Positions 17,773-25,861 of a stretch of 64,000 nucleotides of DNA are shown in pieces. A program made the translations under genes and the position numbers. The notes under the pieces were generated by a model. It made no database searches. It was given only the letters and a program-made list of their open reading frames with translations, and was not told where the DNA came from. The stretch's first letter is position 1; the number at the start of each line of letters is the position of its first letter. The stretch covers positions 1,054,001-1,118,000 of the forward strand of contig NZ_JAOEGC010000001.1 of assembly GCF_031801495.1 (NCBI RefSeq). Direction: 5' to 3'. This DNA comes from Agrobacterium tumefaciens_K. GTDB lineage: Bacteria > Pseudomonadota > Alphaproteobacteria > Rhizobiales > Rhizobiaceae.

Positions 17773-19776
17773 ATGACGACCGACCAACCGATCCGCTGGG
17801 GAATCATCGGCCCAGGAACCATTGCGCGGACCTTTGCGGATGGCATCGCGCATTCCGGAACCGGGAAACTGGAAGCGATCGCGACCCGCAATCCCGACAA
17901 GCCGGGCCTTGCTGAGGCATTCCCCGGTGCACGCATCGTCAAAGGTTATGATGCGCTGCTGGCCGATCCGCAGATCGATGCCGTTTATATCGCCACGCCC
18001 CATACGGGCCATGCCGAATGGGCGATCAAGGCGATACGGGCCGGCAAGCATGTTCTTGTCGAGAAGCCGATAGCATTGTCCGCCTATGATGCCGATGCCA
18101 TGTTCCATGAAGCGAAGAAGGCGGGCGTTTTCGCGGGCGAAGCCTATATGTATCGTCTGCATCCGCAGACGGCGAAGCTGGTGGAGCTGATCAAAAACCG
18201 GACCGTCGGCGATATCCGTATCATTCGCTCCAGCTTCGGTTTCAACATGGGTTCGTTCCGTGCCGATCACCGGTTGTTTGCCAATGAGACGGCGGGCGGC
18301 GGTATACTGGACGTTGGCGGTTATCCCGTTTCCATGGCGCGGCTGGTTGCTGGTACGGCAGAGGGCAAGGCGTTTGCGGAACCTGAAAAAGTTTCCGGAG
18401 CCGCGTATCTCGGCCAGTCCGGTGTCGATGAATGGGCGTCCGCCGTCCTGAAATTTCCGAGCGGCATAGTAGCAGAGGTTTCATGCTCGATCATGGCGAC
18501 ACAGGATAACGTGCTGCGCATCATCGGTTCGGAAGGCCGTATTGAAGTCAAGGACTTCTGGTTTGCCGCAGGTCACAAGGGCGGTGTCGGTCGCATCGAC
18601 ATCATTCGCGGCGACAATACGGAAACGATTGAGCTGGCGGAAGACCGTTGGCTTTACTCCTTCGAGGTCGATGCGGCAGGAAAGGCGATCCGCGAAGGCA
18701 GGCACGAGTTCGATGCGCCGGGCATGACATGGGCGGACACGCTTGGCAACCTGCGTGTCATGGATCAGTGGCGAGCATCCGTCGGCCTCGAATACGGTGT
18801 GGAAAAAGCTGCTCTGCGAAGGACCAACATTGCCGGTGAACCCGTCGTGGCGGGCAATGCGGTGCCGAAACGCCAGGTGCCGGGACTGACCAAGCCCGCT
18901 TCCGTCGTAGCGCTCGGTTTCGAATTTTTCCCGAATTTCGCCTCTGCTTCGCTGACGCTGGACGCGTTTTACGAAGCGGGCGGCAATCTCTTCGATACGG
19001 CCTATGTCTACGGCGGAGGCAAGACAGAGGCGATCTTCGGCGACTGGCACACCAGCCGCAACGTCCCGCGTGAGGATATTGTGCTGATCGGCAAGGGGGC
19101 GCATTCGCCGCTCTGCTACCCTGACATGATTGCCAAGCAACTCGATCAGTCGCTCGACCGGCTGAAGACCGATTACGTCGATGTCTATTTCATGCATCGC
19201 GACAATACGGACGTACCGGTCGGCGAGTTCGTCGATGCGATGGATGCAGAAGTGCGGCGTGGGCGCATTCGCGGTATTTTTGGTGGGTCGAACTGGACGC
19301 GCGAGCGGATGGATGAAGCCGCAGCCTATGCGGAAAGAACCGGGAAACAGAAGCCGGCGGCGCTTTCCAACAACTTTTCGCTTGCGGAAATGCTGGACCC
19401 GATCTGGCCCGGATGCGTTGCTGCGTCCGATGACGACTGGAAGAGATGGCTGAACGCCCGAAACGTCCCGAACTTCGCATGGTCGAGCCAGGGGCGCGGT
19501 TTCTTCACGGATCGGGCCGGACGCGACAAGCGCGACGATGAGGAAATCGTGCGCGTGTGGTATTCCGACCGCAATTTCGAGCGTCGTGACAGGGCCATCG
19601 AACTTGCCAACGAACTCGACCGGCTGCCGATCCATATTGCGCTGGCCTATGTCATCGCGCAGCCGTTCCCGGTCATCCCGCTGATCGGACCGCGTACGAT
19701 TGCGGAGCTGGAAGATAGCCTTTCAGCGCTCGATATCCGGTTGACCGCAGATCAGCTGAAACGGCTTGCGGCCTGA
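17773..19776 (+). CDS. Fused Gfo/Idh/MocA dehydrogenase-aldo/keto reductase
   Basis: A 667-residue two-enzyme fusion. Residues 1 to about 345 form a Gfo/Idh/MocA oxidoreductase with Rossmann motif GIIGPGTIARTF and the catalytic EKP motif (HVLVEKPIAL). After a linker of about 30 residues, an aldo/keto reductase domain starts near residue 377. Its tetrad is complete: Asp and Tyr in LFDTAYVYGGG, Lys in LIGKGAH and His in YFMHRDN. There is no stop or frameshift at the junction. Two NAD(P)H-linked active sites on one chain fit an oxidation and a reduction of the same sugar, for example an epimerisation through a keto-sugar; that is inference. Last in the operon, followed by a terminator. Confidence 0.88.
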   Translation: MTTDQPIRWGIIGPGTIARTFADGIAHSGTGKLEAIATRNPDKPGLAEAFPGARIVKGYDALLADPQIDAVYIATPHTGHAEWAIKAIRAGKHVLVEKPIALSAYDADAMFHEAKKAGVFAGEAYMYRLHPQTAKLVELIKNRTVGDIRIIRSSFGFNMGSFRADHRLFANETAGGGILDVGGYPVSMARLVAGTAEGKAFAEPEKVSGAAYLGQSGVDEWASAVLKFPSGIVAEVSCSIMATQDNVLRIIGSEGRIEVKDFWFAAGHKGGVGRIDIIRGDNTETIELAEDRWLYSFEVDAAGKAIREGRHEFDAPGMTWADTLGNLRVMDQWRASVGLEYGVEKAALRRTNIAGEPVVAGNAVPKRQVPGLTKPASVVALGFEFFPNFASASLTLDAFYEAGGNLFDTAYVYGGGKTEAIFGDWHTSRNVPREDIVLIGKGAHSPLCYPDMIAKQLDQSLDRLKTDYVDVYFMHRDNTDVPVGEFVDAMDAEVRRGRIRGIFGGSNWTRERMDEAAAYAERTGKQKPAALSNNFSLAEMLDPIWPGCVAASDDDWKRWLNARNVPNFAWSSQGRGFFTDRAGRDKRDDEEIVRVWYSDRNFERRDRAIELANELDRLPIHIALAYVIAQPFPVIPLIGPRTIAELEDSLSALDIRLTADQLKRLAA

Positions 19777-19788
19777 AAACAACAGGAT

Positions 19789-19816
19789 GCGGGGGAACGC
19801 ATCTCCCGCCTTTTTT
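19789..19816 (+). terminator. Rho-independent terminator of the sugar ABC/fusion operon
   Basis: An 8-bp stem with one G-U pair (GCGGGGGA / TCTCCCGC), loop ACGCA, then CTTTTTT, 12 nt after the stop. Confidence 0.8.
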
Positions 19817-19874
19817 CTCCGGCCCTGGGCTGCTAAAGCGGAAGCCTCGATCACAACAGGCTTTCGGAGGCGTC

Positions 19875-21107
19875 ATGAGCGATATCGATCGGCACCGTGC
19901 GGAAAAACTGATGCGGGAGGCCGGGCTCGATGCGCTTGTTCTCTTTCAGCCGGAAGCCTTTCGTTATGCGGTCGGCGCGCCGGCCGGTGTCGCGACCATG
20001 TGGGGCAGGGCGGGTTCCGCGATCGCGCTTGTGCCGTGCGACGCAGCACCATCGATCTCAGCCGTCGTCAGTGATCACGCCGCACCGCTCGTCGCGAAGG
20101 CAGCGCCGAATGTCGAGATACGAATGCACCGCATCTGGATCGATCTGGTCGACCTTGCCGGTGTGGAAACCGTGACTGAGGTCAATGACGCCTACCGCCG
20201 CCATAATTCCGGCGGGCAGCGGCCTGAAACCTTCGATCGTGCCGCCTGTTTCAACCTGTTGAAAGAGCTGCTCGAAGAGCGCGGTCTTGCAACGGGCCGT
20301 ATCGGTGCGGATCTGGAGTTCCTGCCGGCCGCTGATTTCGAAGCGTTGAAAGGTGCCGTGCCGGGCGTCGTCTGGGTGGATGGCTCCGAAACGCTGCGGC
20401 GTCTGCGTGCCGTCAAAACGCGCAATGAGATCGTACGCCTTCGAAACGCTGCTCTTGCGGCCGAAGCGGGGCTTGTCGAAATGGCCGAGGCGGTTCGTCC
20501 CGGCGTTTCGCTCGGCGCATTGTCCGCGGCATGGAAGGCGGGCGCGCAGGGATATGCTGCCCGGTCCGGATTTTCCCTGAGCGGCCACTGGGATTATATT
20601 TCAGTCGGTCCCGGCCTCTCCGACATGGCGGCGGTCGTTACGCCGGGTGCCTTGATAAAAGCCGATATCGGAACGCTGGTCGATGGCTACTCATCGGATG
20701 GCGCACGCACTTTTTCCTTTGGTGCGGTGTCGCCGCTTGCCGCAGAAATCTACAGTGCCCTTGAACATGCTTTCTCTTGCGGACTGGAGGCGCTGCGTCC
20801 GGGCAATACGTTCGGCGCAGTTCATGCGGCAATGCTTGCCGCCATGCGAAGCCGTGGGTTTGGGGAATATTATCGCGGCCATTTCGGCCACTCGGTTGGC
20901 GGCAGCGTAGGCATCGAGGAATGGCCGTTTTTCTCGAATAAAAATGCCGAGATCATCGAACCCGGCATGGTCGTCGCTGTCGAAGCGCCGTTTTATGGCG
21001 AAGGTTTCGGTGCTCTGATGATCGAGGATCAGTTCCTCGTGACTGAAACCGGTGCGGAATGCATGACCACCCTGCCGCGCAGTTTGCGGGATCTGTCCGT
21101 TGGTTGA
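19875..21107 (+). CDS. M24-family metallopeptidase (Xaa-Pro aminopeptidase/creatinase-like)
   Basis: A 410-residue protein with an N-terminal creatinase-like domain (1 to about 165) and a C-terminal pita-bread domain. The metal-site pattern looks intact: Asp in KADIGTLVDGY and SSDGARTF, His in GHFGHSVGG, Glu in VVAVEAPFY and Glu in MIEDQFLV. Family members cleave X-Pro peptides or hydrolyse or decarboxylate small amide compounds. It has its own ribosome site (CGGAGGCG) after the terminator at 19789, so it is not part of the sugar operon. It ends 2 nt from the convergent kdgF stop. No neighbour suggests a substrate. Confidence 0.85.
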   Translation: MSDIDRHRAEKLMREAGLDALVLFQPEAFRYAVGAPAGVATMWGRAGSAIALVPCDAAPSISAVVSDHAAPLVAKAAPNVEIRMHRIWIDLVDLAGVETVTEVNDAYRRHNSGGQRPETFDRAACFNLLKELLEERGLATGRIGADLEFLPAADFEALKGAVPGVVWVDGSETLRRLRAVKTRNEIVRLRNAALAAEAGLVEMAEAVRPGVSLGALSAAWKAGAQGYAARSGFSLSGHWDYISVGPGLSDMAAVVTPGALIKADIGTLVDGYSSDGARTFSFGAVSPLAAEIYSALEHAFSCGLEALRPGNTFGAVHAAMLAAMRSRGFGEYYRGHFGHSVGGSVGIEEWPFFSNKNAEIIEPGMVVAVEAPFYGEGFGALMIEDQFLVTETGAECMTTLPRSLRDLSVG

Positions 21108-21109
21108 TC

Positions 21110-21424
21110 CTACAGAAAGTCGTCGCGGCGCGGCGTGAAGCAGTCGATCAGTTCGCCTTTCTCAAGGCACAGGCAGCCATGCTCCACATTGCCAGGAATG
21201 ACAAGGCTGTCACCCTGTTTCAGTTCATAGGCTTCGCCGTTGCGGAAAAAGCGGAAACGTCCGCTGGCCACATAGGTAGACTGCACGTGCGGATGGCTGT
21301 GCAGCTTGCCTTCCGCGTCCGTTTCGAAACGGAAGGACACGACCATCAGTTCTGGTGCTTCCGAAAGCACGGTACGCTGAACACCCTTGTCAGGGGAAAC
21401 CGTCGGGAAGGCGGGAAGCGACAT
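21110..21424 (-). CDS. kdgF: KdgF-type cupin, linearises unsaturated uronates
   Basis: A 104-residue single cupin. Metal-binding residues are visible as HSHPHVQ (His44, His46, Gln48) and His82 in NVEHGC. The C-terminal ELIDCFTPRRDDFL carries the Asp and Arg conserved in KdgF. KdgF turns the cyclic 4,5-unsaturated monouronate from pectin or alginate into the linear ketone used by KduI. The ATG at 21422-21424 has AGAGGAG upstream; the longer TTG start at 21445 is disfavoured. It is downstream of the GntR and udh genes on the same strand (42-nt gap), so probably co-transcribed. Confidence 0.85.
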   Translation of the reverse strand: MSLPAFPTVSPDKGVQRTVLSEAPELMVVSFRFETDAEGKLHSHPHVQSTYVASGRFRFFRNGEAYELKQGDSLVIPGNVEHGCLCLEKGELIDCFTPRRDDFL

Positions 21425-21466
21425 ATGTTTATTCTCCTCTTTCAAATCGTCGTCTGGTCGCCATGC

Positions 21467-22231
21467 TCAGCGCGGTGTGCGCAGCATGGCGCGGTAGCGC
21501 ATCTGGCTATTTTTCAGATGATGGCGCATCGCAGCTCTTGCGGATTCCTCGTCGCCGTCCTGTATCGCAATCAGAATGGCCTCATGCTCACCCACAAGCC
21601 GGTTTATGTCCTCGGGTGAGAGGACTTTTTCCGCTCCGTCCTTCGAAACGGCTCGGCGCGGAATAAGGGTTGCCCCAAGAACTTCGAGGAATTCGCTGAA
21701 GCGCGGATTGTTCGCGGCCTCGGCAATCGCAAGATGGAAGGCGAAATCAGCCTCCGCCGTTGGAGCCCCACGCGCCGCGCTGGAGCGGAAGGCGTCGAAA
21801 GCCTCGATGATCTTTTCCTCCTGGGCGGGTGAGCGGCGAAGTGCGGCAAGTCCCGCCGCGTCACCTTCCACGGCGGTGCGCAACTCCAGCATCTCGATCA
21901 GCGAGGACACGCGCGCAAGGTCGACATTGTCAAAGGGCCGCCGTTCGGCAGGTGCCGGCTCCAGCACGAAAACACCGGCTCCCTGTCGTGGCTCTACCAG
22001 ACCGTCGGAGCGCAGCGCTGCGATGGCCTCGCGTATGACTGTGCGGCTGACGCCGAACTCCTGGGTCATCTGCGCTTCGGACGGCAGGCGATCACCGGTC
22101 TTGTAGCGCCCCTTGGATATCTGACTGCGAAGTTCGTCCGCAACCTTCACCACAAGGGTTCTGCCTGGCGGGGCCGAGGGTTCGGAGAGGATCGCTTTTG
22201 TCATCGTCGGAGCCGTTTCATAAAGGGGCAT
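21467..22231 (-). CDS. FadR-type GntR regulator of uronate catabolism
   Basis: About 254 residues with an N-terminal winged helix (RLPSEAQMTQEFGVSRTVIR, then GLVEPRQGAGVFV) and an all-helical FCD ligand-binding domain with metal-type histidines (FHLAIAEAANNP, VGEHEAIL, MRHHLKNS). FadR-subgroup repressors often respond to uronates or keto-deoxy acids. It lies between udh and kdgF in one leftward unit. Candidate operators sharing TGTATGA are in the udh/kduI gap and upstream of kdgD. The start is ambiguous: the ATG at 22229-22231 has AGG nearby, while the ATG at 22202-22204 gives a shorter protein. The frame continues to 22489, but that part overlaps udh and is not convincing. Confidence 0.85.
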   Translation of the reverse strand: MPLYETAPTMTKAILSEPSAPPGRTLVVKVADELRSQISKGRYKTGDRLPSEAQMTQEFGVSRTVIREAIAALRSDGLVEPRQGAGVFVLEPAPAERRPFDNVDLARVSSLIEMLELRTAVEGDAAGLAALRRSPAQEEKIIEAFDAFRSSAARGAPTAEADFAFHLAIAEAANNPRFSEFLEVLGATLIPRRAVSKDGAEKVLSPEDINRLVGEHEAILIAIQDGDEESARAAMRHHLKNSQMRYRAMLRTPR

Positions 22232-22329
22232 GTTGCCTGTGAACTGTGTCGATACGCCAATCGTCGCACGCCATGCAATCGTTATGAGGATCGGGGCGAA
22301 TGGAAAATCGCCCTCATACGCCGTCACTC

Positions 22330-23121
22330 TTACTTGAAAATCGGGTTGTCGATAAAGACGCCGCCCTGAAACCGCGCCACGGCATCCGCTGCGGCAGGCT
22401 TTGGCACCGTTGCATCGATATGCTGTCTGTAGCTTTCCGCGTTGTCCTTCGGCTTCCAGCCGAGCCAGCCAATGTGCGAGTTGTCCCACCAGCTGGCATC
22501 ATTGGCGGATGCACCCCAGATGACGGGGCAACCAAGGACGGGCGCACGGAAAACCGCTTCCATCAACGACGTGAAGTCATCATGCGAAAACCAGCTGGAC
22601 AACATGCGGTGGTTCGTCGGTTCCGGGGTACAGGAGCCGATGCGCACGAGAGCGGTTTCCTGCCCGAATTTCTCGAAATACATGCGTGCCAGCGCTTCAC
22701 CGAAACATTTGGAAACACCGTAGAGGCCATCGGGCCGAAATGGCACGTCCTGCGTCAGCCGTTCCGTCTGAGAGTAATAACCGATGGTATGATTGGAGCT
22801 GGCGAAAACGATGCGCGGCTGACCGTTGGCGCGGGCCGCTTCGTAAAGATTGTAGAGTCCGACGATATTTCCCTGCAGGATCTGCTCGAAAGGCCGTTCG
22901 ACCGAAATGCCGCCGAGATGGATGATGCCGTCGCAGCCCGCTACCATGTCGTTGACGGCGGCCGCATCGGCCAGATCGCATCGCACGCACTCCTCGTTCA
23001 GTCCCGGCTGGCCCAGAGGGGCAATATCGGCAAGACGTAGGATGTCGGCCATATGCGCGAGACGTGTCCTCATGACCTGGCCGAGTTGACCTGCCGCTCC
23101 GGTAACAAGAAGCCGTTTCAT
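22330..23121 (-). CDS. udh: Uronate dehydrogenase (NAD+)
   Basis: A 263-residue short-chain-dehydrogenase-like enzyme: NAD motif TGAAGQLG (7-14), IVFASSNHTIGYY and the YGVSK pair (Tyr134, Lys138). It closely resembles A. tumefaciens Udh in length and in blocks such as FGQETALVRIGSCTPEP and SASWF-like WFSHDDF. It oxidises D-galacturonate or D-glucuronate to the aldarolactone, the first step of the oxidative uronate pathway completed by Gli, Gci and KdgD. The ATG at 23119-23121 follows GGAGG. It is divergent from kduI across 130 nt and first in the leftward udh-gntR-kdgF unit. Confidence 0.93.
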   Translation of the reverse strand: MKRLLVTGAAGQLGQVMRTRLAHMADILRLADIAPLGQPGLNEECVRCDLADAAAVNDMVAGCDGIIHLGGISVERPFEQILQGNIVGLYNLYEAARANGQPRIVFASSNHTIGYYSQTERLTQDVPFRPDGLYGVSKCFGEALARMYFEKFGQETALVRIGSCTPEPTNHRMLSSWFSHDDFTSLMEAVFRAPVLGCPVIWGASANDASWWDNSHIGWLGWKPKDNAESYRQHIDATVPKPAAADAVARFQGGVFIDNPIFK

Positions 23122-23251
23122 CGCAATTTTCCTCCAGAAGATGCCATGCGGTCCTTCGGTGTCGAGCCTATTGACCTTGTCATACATATCGTACAATAAG
23201 TGGATAACATATATTATGTGTTTGTTGCAACAGTTCCCAAGGAGGAGTTTC
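23122..23251. promoter_or_regulatory. AT-rich divergent promoter/operator region of udh and kduI
   Basis: For kduI a possible -35 TTGACC lies at 23173-23178, with TACAAT at 23194-23199 (15-nt spacing) or CAATAA at 23196 (17 nt). In the spacer GTCATACA (reverse of TGTATGAC, 23181-23188) matches the TGTATGA core of the dyad upstream of kdgD. A second dyad, ACATA-TAT-TATGT, spans 23209-23221. These suit binding by the local GntR protein, but no site is proven. Confidence 0.45.
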
Positions 23252-24076
23252 ATGCTGACCGTCGAAACACGTCAGGCCGTCAATCCGGAATACGCGAAAA
23301 CGCTGGATACGGAGGGGCTTCGCAAGCATTTCCTTGCGAACGACATGTTCCGCAGTGGTGAGATTCGGCTCATCTATACGCATTATGACCGCTTCGTGAT
23401 GGGTGCTGCCGTACCGAACGGTGGGTCTTTGGTGCTCGACAAGGTGGAAGAAACGAAGACGCCTTCGTTCCTCGATCGTCGTGAAATGGGCGTGGTCAAC
23501 GTTGGTGAAACAGGGACTGTCAGTGCTGCGGGCGAGACCTATACGCTGAACCGTGGCGATGTGCTTTATCTCGGTGCGGGTTCCGGTGCCGTCACGTTTT
23601 CGGGCGCTGGCCGCTTCTACATCGTATCCTGCCCGGCGCATCGCAGCCTGCCGTCAAGGCTCGTCACGATTGCCGATAGCAAGGAAGTAAAGCTCGGCGC
23701 GACGGAAACGTCGAACAAGCGCACCATCAACCAGTTCATCCACCCGCTTGTGATGGAAAGCTGCCAGCTGGTGCTAGGTTATACCATGCTGGAAGATGGT
23801 TCCGTCTGGAACACGATCCCCTCGCATGTGCATGACCGCCGTATGGAGGCCTATCTCTATTTCGGTATGGATGAGAAGTCCCGTGTCCTGCACCTGATGG
23901 GTGAGCCGCAGGAAACGCGTCACCTGTTCATTTCGAACGAGGAAGGCGCGATTTCTCCACCCTGGTCGATCCACTCCGGTGCCGGCATCGGTTCCTATAC
24001 CTTCATCTGGGCCATGGCTGGCGATAACGTCGATTATACCGATATGGACTTCATTCAGCCGGGGGATCTGAGATGA
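23252..24076 (+). CDS. kduI: 5-dehydro-4-deoxy-D-glucuronate isomerase
   Basis: A 274-residue KduI of standard length. The zinc site is visible as SHVHDRRMEAY (His192, His194, Glu199) and His241 in WSIHSGAG. It isomerises the linear unsaturated-uronate product (5-keto-4-deoxyuronate) to 3-deoxy-D-glycero-2,5-hexodiulosonate in the cytoplasm. GGAGGAG precedes the ATG at 23252. Its stop overlaps the kduD start (ATGA), so the two consecutive pathway enzymes are coupled. Confidence 0.95.
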   Translation: MLTVETRQAVNPEYAKTLDTEGLRKHFLANDMFRSGEIRLIYTHYDRFVMGAAVPNGGSLVLDKVEETKTPSFLDRREMGVVNVGETGTVSAAGETYTLNRGDVLYLGAGSGAVTFSGAGRFYIVSCPAHRSLPSRLVTIADSKEVKLGATETSNKRTINQFIHPLVMESCQLVLGYTMLEDGSVWNTIPSHVHDRRMEAYLYFGMDEKSRVLHLMGEPQETRHLFISNEEGAISPPWSIHSGAGIGSYTFIWAMAGDNVDYTDMDFIQPGDLR

Positions 24077-24816
24077 TAAATCCCTTTTCGCTTCAGGGAC
24101 GTAAGGCACTTGTCACGGGTGCCAATACCGGGCTTGGGCAGGCGATTGCCATCGGTCTGGCAGCGGCCGGCGCAGAGGTTGTCTGCGCCGCTCGCCGCGC
24201 GCCGGACGAGACACTGGAGCTCATCACAGGGCAGGGGGGGAAGGCGAGCGCCCTGCTCATCGACTTCGCGGATCCACTTGCTGCGAAGGATGTTTTTGAT
24301 GGGGCCGGTTTCGATATCCTTGTCAACAATGCGGGCATCATTCGCCGCGCGGATGCCGTGGAGTTTTCGGAAGCTGACTGGGATGACGTAATGGACGTCA
24401 ACCTCAAGGCGCTGTTCTTCACGACGCAGGCTTTTGCAAAGGAACTGCTTGCAAACGGCAGGTCCGGCAAGGTCGTCAATATCGCTTCCCTTCTGTCGTT
24501 CCAGGGCGGTATTCGCGTTCCGTCCTATACGGCGTCGAAGCATGGTGTTGCCGGTCTTACCAAGCTGCTGGCAAACGAGTGGGCGGGCAGAGGTATCAAC
24601 GTCAATGCCATCGCGCCCGGTTACATCGAGACAAACAACACCGAAGCGCTGCGCGCCGATGACGCCCGTAACAAGGCCATCCTCGAGCGCATTCCCGCCA
24701 ATCGCTGGGGGCGCTCGCAAGACATTGCCGGTGCGGCGGTCTTTCTGTCGTCGTCGGCGGCCGATTATGTGCATGGCGCCGTTCTTAATGTTGATGGCGG
24801 GTGGCTGGCACGTTGA
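24073..24816 (+). CDS. kduD: 2-dehydro-3-deoxy-D-gluconate 5-dehydrogenase
   Basis: A 247-residue short-chain dehydrogenase: TGANTGLG (15-22), NNAG (85-88), Ser139 and the YTASK pair (Tyr152, Lys156), with the KduD-type C-terminus (SRRR-free) ending VDGGWLAR. It reduces the KduI product to 2-keto-3-deoxygluconate. The kinase and aldolase that would follow are not in this window. It is translationally coupled to kduI; an operator-containing gap of 108 nt separates it from kdgD. Confidence 0.93.
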   Translation: MINPFSLQGRKALVTGANTGLGQAIAIGLAAAGAEVVCAARRAPDETLELITGQGGKASALLIDFADPLAAKDVFDGAGFDILVNNAGIIRRADAVEFSEADWDDVMDVNLKALFFTTQAFAKELLANGRSGKVVNIASLLSFQGGIRVPSYTASKHGVAGLTKLLANEWAGRGINVNAIAPGYIETNNTEALRADDARNKAILERIPANRWGRSQDIAGAAVFLSSSAADYVHGAVLNVDGGWLAR

Positions 24817-24837
24817 TTGCGCCACCCTTCTCGAAAT

Positions 24838-24860
24838 TCATCATATAAGTTGTATGATGA
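24838..24860. promoter_or_regulatory. Perfect inverted repeat, candidate GntR operator upstream of kdgD
   Basis: TCATCATA (24838-24845), a 7-nt spacer, then TATGATGA (24853-24860). A TTGACA -35-like hexamer begins 4 nt later (24865-24870), with a weak TTAGTT after 17 nt. GTATGA is shared with the udh/kduI promoter region. Confidence 0.5.
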
Positions 24861-24924
24861 CTTATTGACAAATATATGCTGGGCTGCTTAGTTGCAGTGA
24901 ATGGATTTACAAAGGACTTCCGAA

Positions 24925-25836
24925 ATGACCCCTGAACAGATCAAGGCAGCGCTTGGCTCCGGCCTCCTTTCTTTCCCCGTCACGCATTTTGATGCAGAAG
25001 GCCGTTTTGCTGGGGATAGCTACAGGGCGCATGTCGAATGGCTCGCGGGTTACAAGGCGCCTGTGCTTTTTGCCGCTGGCGGTACGGGCGAGTTCTTTTC
25101 GCTGAAGCCGGGCGAGATCCCGGAAATCGTTGCTGCTGCCAAGGAAGTGTCCGGCGAGACGGCCATCGTGTCCGGTTGCGGATACGGTACGGACATCGCC
25201 GTCGATATCGCGCAATCCGTGCAGAAGGTCGGCGCAGATGGCATCCTGCTTTTGCCGCACTACCTGATCGACGCGCCGCAGGAAGGCCTTTATGCGCATA
25301 TCAAGAAGATCTGCCAGTCGATCGATATCGGCGTCATGGTCTACAACCGCGACAACTCTGTCCTTCAGGCTGACACGCTTGCCCGCCTCTGCGACGAATG
25401 CCCGAACCTGATCGGTTTCAAGGATGGCACCGGCGATATCGGTCTTGTTCGCCAGATTACCGCGAAAATGGGTGATCGTCTGATGTATCTCGGTGGCATG
25501 CCGACGGCTGAACTGTTTGCCGAAGCCTATCTCGGCGCCGGTTTCACCACCTATTCATCGGCGGTCTTCAATTTCGTTCCGGGTCTTGCGAACGAATTCT
25601 ATGCGGCTCTCCGTTCCGGCGACCGCGCTACCTGCGAGCGTATTCTCATCGACTTCTTCTATCCGTTCATGGCAATCCGGAATCGCGCCAAGGGCTATGC
25701 CGTTTCCGCTATCAAGGCAGGTGTCCGTCTGCAGGGCTTCGATGCAGGTCCGGTTCGCGCCCCGCTCAAGGATCTGACGGACGAGGAGCTTGGCATGCTC
25801 GACAAGCTGATCGGTTCCCATAAGCGCAAGGGCTGA
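24925..25836 (+). CDS. kdgD: 5-dehydro-4-deoxyglucarate dehydratase/decarboxylase
   Basis: A 303-residue dihydrodipicolinate-synthase-family enzyme. The Schiff-base lysine is in NLIGFKDGTG (Lys166), with the tyrosine in VMVYNRDN and the entrance motif AAGGTGEFFSL. It dehydrates and decarboxylates 5-keto-4-deoxyglucarate, the Gci product, to 2-oxoglutarate semialdehyde. The ATG at 24925 follows AAAGGAC; the ATG at 24901 lacks a ribosome site. It leads the kdgD-gci-gli unit, so three consecutive oxidative-pathway enzymes are adjacent. Confidence 0.92.
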   Translation: MTPEQIKAALGSGLLSFPVTHFDAEGRFAGDSYRAHVEWLAGYKAPVLFAAGGTGEFFSLKPGEIPEIVAAAKEVSGETAIVSGCGYGTDIAVDIAQSVQKVGADGILLLPHYLIDAPQEGLYAHIKKICQSIDIGVMVYNRDNSVLQADTLARLCDECPNLIGFKDGTGDIGLVRQITAKMGDRLMYLGGMPTAELFAEAYLGAGFTTYSSAVFNFVPGLANEFYAALRSGDRATCERILIDFFYPFMAIRNRAKGYAVSAIKAGVRLQGFDAGPVRAPLKDLTDEELGMLDKLIGSHKRKG

Positions 25837-25861
25837 TTGCAGGGCAAAGGGAGGGGAGCCA

